Below are positions 1 through 9,062 of a DNA stretch of 64,000 nt, one piece after another. The position numbers were made by a program, and so were the translations under genes. Positions within the stretch are counted from its first letter, which is position 1. Each line of letters begins with the position of its first letter. This DNA is from Mauremys mutica. Lineage: Eukaryota > Chordata > Testudines > Geoemydidae. The notes below the pieces were generated by a model. That model was not told the DNA's origin and did not search any database. It worked only from the letters and a program-made list of their open reading frames with translations. The stretch spans positions 20,865,105 through 20,929,104 of the forward strand of contig NC_059081.1 of assembly GCF_020497125.1 (NCBI RefSeq), written 5' to 3'.

Positions 1-1255
1 CTTGTCTTGATTAAAATCTAATATTTAAATAAACATTTCTGACTGATTTAAATCATTATTAAAATCAGTGACTTAAATCAATCTAACCTGAGTTTCAGAT
101 GCCTCTCAGGGAGAATACTATGGTGTCAGATTGCCTGAGGAAATGCTGTAAATGGTCTTCTGTCTACAATTATAGATACAGTGATACATAAGGTGTAGCA
201 GGGACAGATCTGGTTGATATGGTAGACACACACTGTGAGGGTATAATAATGCTGAATCCCACATGCCCTTAGCTTAAAAGGACAGGACAATTTAGGCAGT
301 GTCCCTAGCTCTTGGCCTCTGTGCACACATTCCTGGGGTAGACCTCATGTCTGACACCCCTCCTGATAGTGGAGACCCTGCCATCCAATTGTGTAGGCCC
401 TGAAACTTGTGTCATCTCCCCAAGCCTCCCCAGTGGCTCTTTCACATTCCCCAGAATCCTACCGAAAGAATTAGCCTCCTGGTTTGCAGTTTACCTCTTC
501 AGGTGTATGTAATAGAAAAAGGAAACAAACACAGACAGACTTTGTTCTGGATTACACACACACACACACTCTCTCACACACACACATGCACACAAGCATA
601 GTTTATTTCATAAACAGTTTATTTTATGGGATAGTATATATGTCTAAAAACAAGCTCACAGTTTGCAATGTCCTTGCCTGTAGTTTTGTTTTCATTATAA
701 TAATAGGAAAACATACCTAATTCATTCTCCCACCAAAGAAAAATAAAATTGCCTGATTTTTCTTGTCACTTACTCCCAATTTACATCACTGCAATTTCAA
801 TAAAGTAAAATAAATTACATTGGCTTAAAACCATTGAGATGAATGAAGAACATCAATGATTTTTCAAATATTATTTCTTGTATTTAATTTTTTAGTAATT
901 TATTGAGAGAACATAGCATTAACAAGTGAACGAAAAAGAAAACATTCACATTTTTCTCTTAATTCTGACTACCAAATTTAAGCTTCACAATATCATAGTA
1001 ATTTCCGTTTGCATTAAGCCTCATATTCAAATATTATGAATACATATTAAAGAGAGGTTTCTAAACTATTATCTAATATTTTGAAAGTTATTAACTACAT
1101 TGTAATTCACTGTGGATAGAAGCTCTACTTTTAGTCAGTGTATCAGATAACGAAGGGGAACAAATATAAATCTCTATGCATTTTGGGAATAATATGGAAG
1201 ATGAATACATTATGTACTCTAATGATAGTTTAAAGATATTTAAAATACAATTTAC
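1..1255 (-). other. LRP1B intron (partial)
   Basis: AT-rich intron downstream of the 1256-1396 exon. Apart from the CA-rich microsatellite at 553-596 I see no repeat or coding signal. The small open frames at 126-720 are not supported by any motif. Confidence 0.6.
553..596. repeat. (CA)n microsatellite, interrupted
   Basis: Alternating CA tract broken by a CTCTCT block and an ATG. It creates spurious His-Thr-rich frames on the plus strand. Confidence 0.9.
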
Positions 1256-1396
1256 CTTGCTGTGCTGCTTTATCATACACTTTCATATGTACAACTCCTG
1301 AAGTCTTGTTTCGCAGGACAATGGGGGTTCTTCCATCTCTTTTGTTGCAGGTACCCAGCTGAGCTAAGTTGTGGTCTGCCCACCAGAGTTTTTTAT
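1256..1396 (-). CDS. LRP1B: LRP1B exon: last blade of the YWTD propeller
   Basis: 141 bp, acceptor TATTTACAG, donor GTAAAT, phase 1 in and 1 out. The split codon G|AT gives Asp, then [35 protein letters not shown] and AQQ before the donor. KLWWAD is the YWTD variant of the closing blade, and MKVYDK is the usual lead-in to the next EGF module, whose exon must lie beyond coordinate 1. With this exon the propeller begun at 44.5 kb is complete. The 24 kb intron before it is the largest in the window. Confidence 0.96.
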
Positions 1397-1889
1397 CTGT
1401 AAATATGTCAAGGGTTTTTTTTTTGTAATAAAGATAATCATCTTATCAAATAATATACATTTGACACAACTAAATCCTTAGTTTCCAAATCCTTCAGTTT
1501 TAATTAACTGTTGGTTCCTTAAAGTGTGAGGAAGGCCATCATAACTTAAAAGTATAGAAATCATACTTTCATTCCTTTCCCTCTCTCCACAAATTATGGT
1601 TCCAAGCATTTTTTTAAAGTGAACATAATGCTTGAGAAGGATGCCCAAGTAAGAGCCATGAAAATCGTAAGAAAAACGAAAATCTTCTACCTACAGAAAA
1701 AAGCACAGCAATATGAAAGCATAAGCATTATCAGAATATCCTCAAATCCTTTTTGACTTGACCATATTTAGAGATGAGCAGGCAGTCTCCACGCTTTCAG
1801 TTCTTGGCCTTAGTGTTCAAATTAATAAACTGCACGTCGATATGTGAATGCTATTATATTTTTTTATGTAACAGCTAACTGCAAGGAAT
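1397..1889 (-). other. intron, nothing recognised
   Basis: AT-rich intron sequence between the exon and a CR1 fragment. No motif, repeat or splice-supported exon was seen. Confidence 0.5.
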
Positions 1890-2062
1890 GATCATAGAAT
1901 CACAGAAATGTAGGACTAAAAGGGACAGCAAGAAGTCATCTAGTCTATTCCCCTCACTCTGAAGCAAGATTAAGTATATCTAGGTCATCCTTGACAGGCG
2001 TTTGGCTAACCTGTTCTTAAAAATCTCCAGGTTTGCAGACACCATCAACCAATTTCACACAG
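1890..2062 (-). mobile_element. CR1 LINE 3' fragment
   Basis: Starts with ATCATAGAATCACAGAA, the terminal octamer-type repeat of CR1 3' ends read from the other strand. It continues with AAAAGGGACAGCAAGAAGTCATC, a diverged form of the CR1 3' UTR. The element is oriented on the minus strand and retains only the 3' UTR and a trace of the coding end. The divergence suggests an old copy. Confidence 0.8.
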
Positions 2063-2162
2063 ATTACAAAAGGAGCAAACTAACAACTTTTGTCACAGAC
2101 CTATTAACAGATCCATTATTTTATAAGAAAAATCTATAAAACTTGGTTTACAACTTAAATAG

Positions 2163-2262
2163 ACAGGTTTCAGAGTAGCAGCCGTGTTAGTCTGTATCCG
2201 CAAAAAGAACAGGAATACTTGTGGCACCTTAAAGACTAACAAATTTATTGTAGCATGACTAT
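2163..2262 (+). mobile_element. turtle tRNA-derived SINE (tortoise polIII type), partial
   Basis: Carries the head CAGCCGTGTTAGTCTGTATC and the body GGCACCTTAAAGACTAACA, shared with the copies at 30.2 and 31.0 kb. The copy stops at the AATTTATT stretch and lacks the GCATAAGCTTTC tail. The family resembles the SINE known from hidden-necked turtles, which supports the organism inference. Confidence 0.85.
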
Positions 2263-2599
2263 TTTACACAAATACACAGCTATAAATTGGCCTATGGAAG
2301 TCCATAAAGCTATACGGACAAGACCTGCTACCAGTCCCTTTCTTCATCTTTGTGATATTGATCACATACTGTAGTTGATGTTTTTCAACTCTTTGTCTTC
2401 CTGATCTGTCTTTTAAAGTCTTTGAGCTCAAGTTTAGGTCCAAACTTCTGTTTTTCTTACATTTAGATATGTAAACTGTTTCTTAGTTGTCCTATGAAAC
2501 TCTATGCAATGCTAAGCTTTACTCCTTCTTCCTCCTATCTATTTTCCTTATTTTAATATCTCATTTTTGAGTTTAACTTTGACTGTTGTTGAATGAGCT
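2263..2599. other. intron, T-rich, possibly L1 3' end
   Basis: T-rich on the plus strand. It lies between a SINE and recognisable L1-like ORF2 C-terminal sequence, so it may be the decayed 3' end of that LINE. No specific motif proves it. Confidence 0.3.
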
Positions 2600-3310
2600 T
2601 CTCCCTTATGATTAAAAAAAAAAGTTCTCAGATTATTAGGTTTGGTGACAGCCAACAAACCTCTTCCAATTAACTACAAAAAGTTCCACCGGATTGCTAA
2701 GTAGCTATTTTTTCCTCTCTCTCTCGTAAAACTCTGACTTGATGAGTTAATTTTTCTATACCAGTATTTCCCCTCACTTTCTGATAGCAGTTAATAGATT
2801 TAGGGGAGTTGCTCCCCTTACACCACCTTGCTATAGTAATTTTATAATTGTTTTGAAATAATAGTAATTTTAGGCGCAACTAGGAGATAAGTGATCACCT
2901 CTTTATGGCATTTATAAGAAACAAAGTTTTTAGGACAACTTAATGAAGATACTCAGGGGTTATCAACAGCCAAAACCATTATCTCTCTTATGACGTTTCC
3001 AGCTGCCTTCCCAAATGTCTTATTTTTGGGGGCATTGTCTATTAAATATGCAGAAATCCTCTCATTTGATTACATTCTCTGCAGCATTTTCCCATCCCAA
3101 TACCATACATTTGTTTAATTTTAAAAGGAGGATAAAGTTGTTTAACATTGTTCTCTTTAATTGTATTTATTGAGGTTTAGGGACCATTGCTCCATATGTT
3201 CATTTCTGAGTTTTGGTGACTATTGCCTATATCAACTTTACATCTTTTCATTAATGTACTTATTTCCTCTAAAAGTTAGAGATTACTTTTTTATAGAACA
3301 GAGAGTAATC
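2600..3310 (-). pseudogene. L1/Tx1-like LINE ORF2, decayed C-terminal part
   Basis: Minus-strand translation with several stops reads like the C-terminal end of an L1-type ORF2. At 2697-2879 it gives KITIARWCKGSNSPKSIN followed by GIEKLTHQVR, which resembles the family's RKWK...P...W...MEKLT pattern. Further upstream, NKTFGKAAGNVIREI resembles the FW..V...I block. It is probably the same insertion as the endonuclease-linker part at 4974-5875, split by the CR1 at 3436-4945. The reverse transcriptase core is missing. The call rests on weak similarity and could be wrong about the clade. Confidence 0.5.
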
Positions 3311-3435
3311 CTGTGTGTTTTATAGATGTAGTGAGTAGTGGTTTTTTTTTTGGTTTTGCTTTATTGTGGGACAGTGCGGAAAAAATGTCTCAACTGTAGA
3401 TATTGACCTACTGGAACATTTGTGTTGTTTGTAAA

Positions 3436-4326
3436 TTAAGAATATAATAGCCATACTGGGTCAAACCAATGGTCCATTTAACCCAGCATTCTGTCTTCTG
3501 AGAGTGGCTGGTGCCAGAATGAACAGAACAGGGCAATTATCAAGTGATGTCCATTCCTTTCTGGCAGCAAGAGGTTTAAGGAGACCCAGAGCATGGTGTT
3601 GTGTCCTTGATCATCTTGGCTAATAGCTATTGATGAACCAATCCACCATGAACTTTTCTAATTCTTGTTTTGAAACTAGTAATACTTTTGACCTTCACAG
3701 CATCCCCTGGCAATGAGTTCCACAGGTTGACTGTGTTTGTGTGAAGCAGTATTTAATTTGGTATGTTTTAAACCTGCTGCCTATTCATTTCATTGGATGA
3801 CCTCTGGTTCTTGTGTTATGAGAAGGGGTAAATAATATTTCCTTATTTACTTTCTCCATACCATTCATGATTTTATAGACCTCTATCATATCCCACCTTA
3901 GTTGTCCCTTGTCTAAAATGAACAGTCCTAGTCTTTTTAATCTCTCCTCATATGTAAGTTGTTCCATACCCCTAATCATTTTTGTTACCCTTCCCTGTAC
4001 TTTTTCTATTTTAATATATCTTTTTTGAGATGGAGCAACAAAAACTGCACACACTATTCAAGATGTGTGCATGCCATGACTTTATATAGTGGCATTATGG
4101 TATTTTCTGTCTTCTTATCTATCCCTTTCCTAATGGTTCCTAACATTCTCTTAGCTTTTTGACTGATGATGTACATTGAGTAGATATTTTCAGAGAACTA
4201 TCCATGATGACTGCAAGATCTCTTTCTTGAGTAGGAACAGCTAATTTTGTATGTAAACCATCATTTTGTATGTATAGTTGGGATTATGTTTTACAATGTG
4301 CATTACTTTTCTCTTGGCAACACTGA
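3436..4326 (-). mobile_element. CR1 LINE, 3' part (interrupted by a MITE)
   Basis: The plus strand begins ATAGCCATACTGGGTCAAACC, the 3' UTR of a CR1 subfamily also seen at 34.4-34.6 and 47.4-47.8 kb. Minus-strand frame 3785-4054 encodes the end of ORF2 (VQGRVTKMIRGMEQLTYEER, then LGLFILDK). The element continues at 4624-4945 after a 294 bp insertion. It is 5' truncated and sits between two L1-like fragments. Confidence 0.85.
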
Positions 4327-4352
4327 GGGCTGGTCTACACTACGGGGGGAAA

Positions 4353-4418
4353 TCGATCTAAGATACACAACTTCAGCTACGTGAATAACGTAGCTGAAGT
4401 CGAAGTATCTTAGATCGA
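4353..4418. repeat. hairpin 1 of the MITE
   Basis: Outer arms TCGATCTAAGATA / TATCTTAGATCGA and inner arms CTTCAGCTACGT / ACGTAGCTGAAG are both perfect, with a GAATA loop. Confidence 0.9.
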
Positions 4419-4465
4419 ATTACCTACCGTCCTCATGGCGCGGGATCAACGTCACGGCTCCCCAT

Positions 4466-4512
4466 GTCGACTCCGCTACCGCCGTTCGGGTTGGTGGAGT
4501 TCCGGAGTCGAC
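4466..4512. repeat. hairpin 2 of the MITE
   Basis: Perfect 10-bp arms GTCGACTCCG / CGGAGTCGAC enclose about 27 bp. Confidence 0.85.
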
Positions 4513-4525
4513 AGGAGCTCATTCG

Positions 4526-4570
4526 GGGATCAATATATCGCGTCTAGATGAGACGCGATATATCGATCCC
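4526..4570. repeat. hairpin 3 of the MITE
   Basis: Arms GGGATCAATATATCGCGTCT and its near-exact reverse complement enclose AGATG. One arm base differs. Confidence 0.9.
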
Positions 4571-4623
4571 TGATAAATCGATTGCTACCTGCCGATACAG
4601 CGGGTAGTGAAGACGTACCATGA

Positions 4624-4945
4624 ATTCCATCTGTCATTTTATTGCCCAGTCACCCAGTTTTGTGAGATCTTTTTGTAACGCTTCATGGTCAGCCTTGGAC
4701 ACAACTATCTTGAATAATTTTGTATCATCTGCAAACTTTGCCATCTTACTGCCCACCCTCACTTTTTCCAGATCATTTATGAATATGTTGAATAATACTG
4801 GTTCCACCACAGATCCTTGGGAGATTAATCTCCTCTGTGAAAATTGACTATTTATTCCTATTCTTTTTCTCCTGTCTTTTAACCAACCACTGATCCATGA
4901 GAGGCCCTTCCCTTTTATCTCATAACTGTGTATTTTACTTCTGTT
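4624..4945 (-). mobile_element. CR1 LINE, continuation (reverse transcriptase region)
   Basis: Second half of the CR1 that starts at 3436. The plus strand carries TTTTGTATCATCTGCAAACT and GGTTCCACCACAGATCC, the antisense of the FADDTxL / PQG part of the CR1 reverse transcriptase. The copy is truncated near 4945, next to L1-like sequence. Confidence 0.8.
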
Positions 4946-4973
4946 TGTAGAAAATTAACTTACTTCCGGCCTT

Positions 4974-5875
4974 TTAAAAAGATATATATTTTCTGTGATT
5001 CATTTTTCTGATGTATTTCTTAAGTATTTCAACTTCATTGAATACTGTTTGTATTTCCACTTTTCTACCACATGATACTTTGTTAATTAAGCTACCCCTA
5101 ATCATTGCTTTGAAGGACTCCCACAGCATTTTTTTTAAAATCTGTTCAGAATCTTCCTTAAAATGCTGCTTAATTTCCTCCAAGATACCTTCAACTCTTT
5201 TCTAGTCATATATAAGTGTGATGTTTAATCTCCATCTTTTCATTTTAGGTGCGTCTTCACAGTTTCTAATAAAAAGCCAAATGAGTGCAATATCTAACCA
5301 GAAGATACAGCCTTGCTGTGTTGACATTACTGTATTAAGCAAAACTGTACAGATTAGAATCTCAAATTCTCCTATATATTCTACAGATTATTGAAAAGAA
5401 ATAGTTTCTCTCCTCTGGATTAAGACACCTGCAAGAATCACACCAATCATATTTATTTTTTAGAGATATTAATTCTATGCCTGATTTTCTATCTCGTATA
5501 ATACTGCTGTTTGACCTAATCTCAAGTCAAGAACACAATTATAATCACCTTCAATAATAATAATTTCTTCTCTAAAATCTTCTGATTTTTTTTTTCAGAA
5601 AAAAAGACACTTTACCTTGATTAGGGGCATAAATACGTCCTAATATAGAATTCTATCACCAAGTTTCCTTTAACTAGTAGATAGATAGATAGATAGATAG
5701 ATATCTCCTTTAATTGGAAAGGTATATGTTTGGCAATAATTATTGCTACTCCTCTTGGGGAAATTTGGGAAGTGTGGAACCAGTCACCTTTGAAATATTT
5801 ATGTTCCTCCTTAAGATGCGTTTCTTGTAGAAAATATATATATATGGGGCCTCAGTTTGTAAAGCTATTTTTTCT
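4974..5875 (-). pseudogene. L1/Tx1-like LINE ORF2, endonuclease and linker, decayed
   Basis: Read on the minus strand from 5875 down, broken frames contain LQETHLKEEHKYFKGDWF, RGVAIIIAKHIPFQ, LGRIYAPNQGK and GDYNCVLDL. These correspond in order to the QETH, RGVAILI, YAPN and GDFN motifs of L1-type apurinic endonuclease. Next come WRLNITLI and, at 4974-5183, EEIKQHFKEDSEQILKKMLW and SFKAMIRGSLI, the linker before the reverse transcriptase. Stops and frameshifts show it is dead. L1-type LINEs are much rarer than CR1 in this window. The clade (L1 versus Tx1) is not resolved. Confidence 0.7.
5677..5703. repeat. (GATA)n microsatellite
   Basis: Six tandem TAGA/GATA units inside the L1-like fragment. 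Confidence 0.9.
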
Positions 5876-6410
5876 TTTTAAATTCATGTTAAGACTATTA
5901 GTATTTACGGTATAGAATATAATTGTATTACCTATAATAAAGGAGATGCAAACTGTTGGCTGGTAGATAAAACTGTATGAAGAAACAGTAAAACCGAACA
6001 TCATATAAAGCTCTAATTCTAAATATTGGATTTTTTACTTCTGTCTGATTTAATAAAAAGTAAATTTTAATTTAATGTGTATTTGTGCCATTAATAAGTC
6101 TCAGCACTTACTTAAACCAAAAATATTTGGCACAAAATACCTGCTTTCATTCTTTAAATCTAAAATTTGTTTGGATCTAAAGATTTGTATTTTGTTTAGC
6201 CACCCAACTTTCCTCTCCCAATCCCTCCCCCATTTATAACATTATCTCACCTTACTCCTTTCCCTTAAGACCAGCTAGCAACCAACCTGTCCACCTCTCG
6301 CTCTTTGTTCAGCAATGATGTAGCATTAACTAAATATAAATTTAAAGTTAAACTCAAGTTAAACTCTGGAACACTATTATTAATTTCCCCAATCCCTTCC
6401 CCAATCTAGC
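5876..6410 (-). other. intron, nothing recognised
   Basis: AT-rich sequence between the L1-like fragment and a CR1 3' end. No motif seen. Confidence 0.5.
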
Positions 6411-6675
6411 AGAAAATGGCTAGAAGTGGAAGCTAGACAAATTCAGACTGGAAATAAAACTTTTTTTTTTTTAACAGTGAGAGTAATTAACCATTGGAAC
6501 AATTTCCCAAGGGTTGTGGTGATTTTCCATCACTCACAATTTTTAAATGAAGTTTGGGATTTTTTTCCCCTAAAAGATATGCTCTAGGAATTATTTTGAG
6601 GCAGTATTATGGCTTGTGCTTTACAAGAGCTCAGTCAAGATCATCACAATGGTCCCTTCTGTCCTTAGAATCTAT
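6411..6675 (+). mobile_element. CR1 LINE 3' fragment
   Basis: Plus-strand orientation. It contains GAAGCTAGACAAATTCAGAC, GTAATTAACCATTGGAACA and, at its end, ATCACAATGGTCCCTTCTG followed by AGAATCTATGA. This is the coding end plus 3' UTR of CR1. A poly-T tract interrupts it at about 6460. Confidence 0.85.
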
Positions 6676-7473
6676 GAAAAGATGGGCTTTTTTGAACTTT
6701 TGACAATCAGCTCCTTCCATCTTTAGAGAGGAATTTTCTATCTCCAACAACAAAAAGCCAGTACTTCCCAACCGGTCCTTCATCAGTCTGGAAGGACAGG
6801 ATCCAAGAAACAGATTGTGACACAAGGTTCTCCAAAACTCATCTAGAATCTCTGTAAATACTACTGCCCAAAATTCCAGCACAGAATATCTAGCATTTAG
6901 CCCCTCCAGACAATAACCTTTCTCCATGGCCCTAGCCAGATCTGCCCAAAGCTATGAGTGTTTATCTGCAAAGTACAGAAAAAATGTCCTCAAAATAGGA
7001 GGCATTTTCAGCAGCAACCAGACAGAAAGAGTCTGGATTAAATAGGCTAGCTAACACTCAGAACACATCTGCTGAATGAGAGTCTTAGCATATTTGTATC
7101 TCAGAGCCATAGCATAAAAATTAAAAAAAAATCATCACACATGCTATCAGCTTCAAAGCAAGTGACTTTTGACACTCCCTCTTCCATTAATTGTTACAGG
7201 GAACCCACAAACCATGGTAATCCGCTGGGGTGAAGTCAGGAAGGAGGCTGCCAAGAGACCATTCTGCCTGTAATTGAGTACAAAAGATCATTATGGAGTC
7301 CTCACAAAATACTGCTGAGCATTCATTTGGCAGTAACTTATTTTCGCTTCAGAACACTCTGGAAGCACTCAGGTTCTGTTAGCTTCAAAGGGTGAAACAC
7401 GAAAACAAGTCCTCTGCTGTGATAGAAAAGATGGATCCCAACTAGGGCTGTTATTATATCTATCTATATCTAT

Positions 7474-7541
<68 letters not shown>

Positions 7542-8386
7542 GCTGGGGGGGCATGTTTTGCCAGCAGAAATTTTCACCAGAAAATATCCATATTCTCTAC
7601 TTTTTTGGTTTTCAGAGAAAACATTCTAAATAAAATTTAGTCATTTTTGTTTTGTTTCATTTTTCTGTGAGATATCCCAGTCTTTTTCTTTTGAAGTGAA
7701 AATAAAAGATGAGATAAAATGGGTTTTTCCTCATTCACTGAAATAATTTTCCTCTAGTCTTAACCTCATGCTGTAGGAGGTAATGATCAGTCCATGACAT
7801 TGGAATAATATCCATCCTTACAATCTCCTATCCTGACCCTAACACTAAATTCAGAGTGTACACAGATATATGGGTTAAGACTATGGCCATCTAAAATAGC
7901 CCCATAGTTATGTCCACAAAACCTTGAGTTGCACCATACATTCTGCAGAAGAGACACCTCTCCCTGCCCTCCCCATCAAACAAGTGTTAAAAGGATCATC
8001 AGCCTCCTTTGTATGCCTTAGGTTAGTTATTGAGTCAATCACTCCAGACAAATCTTAGGAGGGTTGGTAGTATCCTTGTAAGCATTTTGGATCCCTCCCC
8101 ACCTCCATTACCAAGCCCACCCTACAGATTATACCTCAGCAAAGAAAGGGCCAAGGGAAATTAAATTCCAGCAGTCCTTTGAAATGCTACGCTAAGCTTG
8201 CTATAGCTGATGTTCCCTGTATGCAATATTAAATAAAATATTAACATCTTTAATTAGGATATGTTAATCAGCGAAAATTTGGCCCAGACACTAGATCTTT
8301 TCTAGGTAAGTCCAGTAAAGAAAGAAAGTTTAATTAGCCTTCTTTCCAATTTTTTGTTATAAGGGGTTGAGAGGGTCGGGACACCA
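6676..8386 (-). other. intron, mostly unclassified
   Basis: Apart from a compound CA/TA microsatellite at 7470-7545 I see no element or exon. Small open frames here (for example 6631-6927) lack any recognisable domain. Confidence 0.5.
7470..7545. repeat. (CA)n(TA)n(CA)n compound microsatellite
   Basis: About 75 bp of strictly alternating pyrimidine-purine sequence in three blocks. It explains the Val-Cys-rich antisense frame at 7369-7554. Confidence 0.95.
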
Positions 8387-8653
8387 TCACTCTTCCACCA
8401 CTAGCCCCTTAGGAATCGTGTTTAACAGCTCTATTTTTATGAACCTTTTGTCAAACTGACTTAATATTTTCTTCAAATAGTCTACCTCAATACCAGAAGT
8501 AACATAATTTTGATTTTGTGTGTACACGAGGGATGGAAAGGGGACCAACATTGGATCTATGGGGGAAACAATTTCAACCATAACTTTCATTTTACTATGA
8601 ATAAACCTAATTAAAATGTTATCATGAGTTATGACATATCTAGATTTACTAAC
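8387..8653 (-). other. unidentified open stretch next to a solo LTR
   Basis: The minus strand stays open for 88 codons outside the LTR (motifs VITHDNILIRFIHSKMKV and VDYLKKILSQFDKRFIKIEL). The upstream end of the frame enters the LTR at 8654, so its predicted start lies in the LTR and is not real. I do not recognise the product. It may be chance or the remains of an older mobile-element gene into which the LTR inserted. Confidence 0.25.
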
Positions 8654-8746
8654 TGTAACGGGGTTCCTGTCCCACCCCTCTTCCTGGGGTCTACTTGCTG
8701 CCCCCAATAAAGCTCAGAGAGGCTTCAGGGTTGTGAACCACCTGTG

Positions 8747-8756
8747 TTTTTATTTA
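8747..8756 (-). terminator. LTR polyadenylation signal
   Basis: AATAAA on the minus strand, about 170 bp downstream of the LTR TATA box, where the R region is expected. Confidence 0.7.
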
Positions 8757-8917
8757 TATAAGGTTCTCCCACCACCAGTGTCTATCTAGATACAAGTCTT
8801 GCAGGCTTAGTCACTTCCTTTACAGGCAGAGGCAGCCTTCAGCTAGGAGGCCTCCAGCCCCCTCCCTGACCGACTTCTCCCTGGCTGCCCCCCGTCTTCT
8901 GGCTCCCTCCCAGCCTT

Positions 8918-8924
8918 TATAGCT
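8918..8924 (-). promoter_or_regulatory. LTR TATA box
   Basis: TATAAAG on the minus strand, in the upstream half of the LTR. Confidence 0.7.
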
Positions 8925-9062
8925 CTTGGCTTGTCAGCAGGTGTTGCCAATCATCAAGCAGCATCAGGCCTTTTCCATCAGTCCCAATCTGTTTCCCCTG
9001 ATTGGAGCTGACTGGGTAGGGGATAATTAGGTGCTTTTGCACCAGCACCCTGCTACACTAAC

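Larger units (their letters stand above)
4327..4620. mobile_element. hairpin-rich MITE with 3-bp target duplication
   Basis: 294 bp block with ends GGGCTGGTCTACACTA and TAGTGAAGACGTACCA (imperfect terminal inverted repeats, 11 of 16 matching). It is flanked by TGA on both sides (4324-4326 and 4621-4623). Joining the flanks restores CR1 sequence (...CAACACTGAATTCCATCTG), so it is a clean insertion. A 3-bp duplication fits PIF/Harbinger-type transposition, but no transposase is present to confirm it. Inside are three hairpins, at 4353-4418, 4466-4512 and 4526-4570. CpG content is far above the surroundings. Confidence 0.8.
8654..9057 (-). mobile_element. solo LTR of an endogenous retrovirus-like element
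   Basis: 404 bp, bounded by TG...CA on the minus strand (TGTAGCAGGGTG ... CCCGTTACA), with a perfect 5-bp target duplication CTAAC at 8649-8653 and 9058-9062. In LTR orientation it has a TATA box (TATAAAGGC) and an AATAAA signal downstream. No internal region is present, so it formed by recombination between two LTRs. A 5-bp duplication fits ERV3/ERVL-like or Gypsy-like integrases. Confidence 0.9.

Noticed and set aside
8387..8707. 106-codon minus frame as a gene
   Set aside because: Its start lies inside a solo LTR and the frame crosses the insertion boundary, so the predicted protein is a chimera. Only the part outside the LTR is listed, at low confidence.
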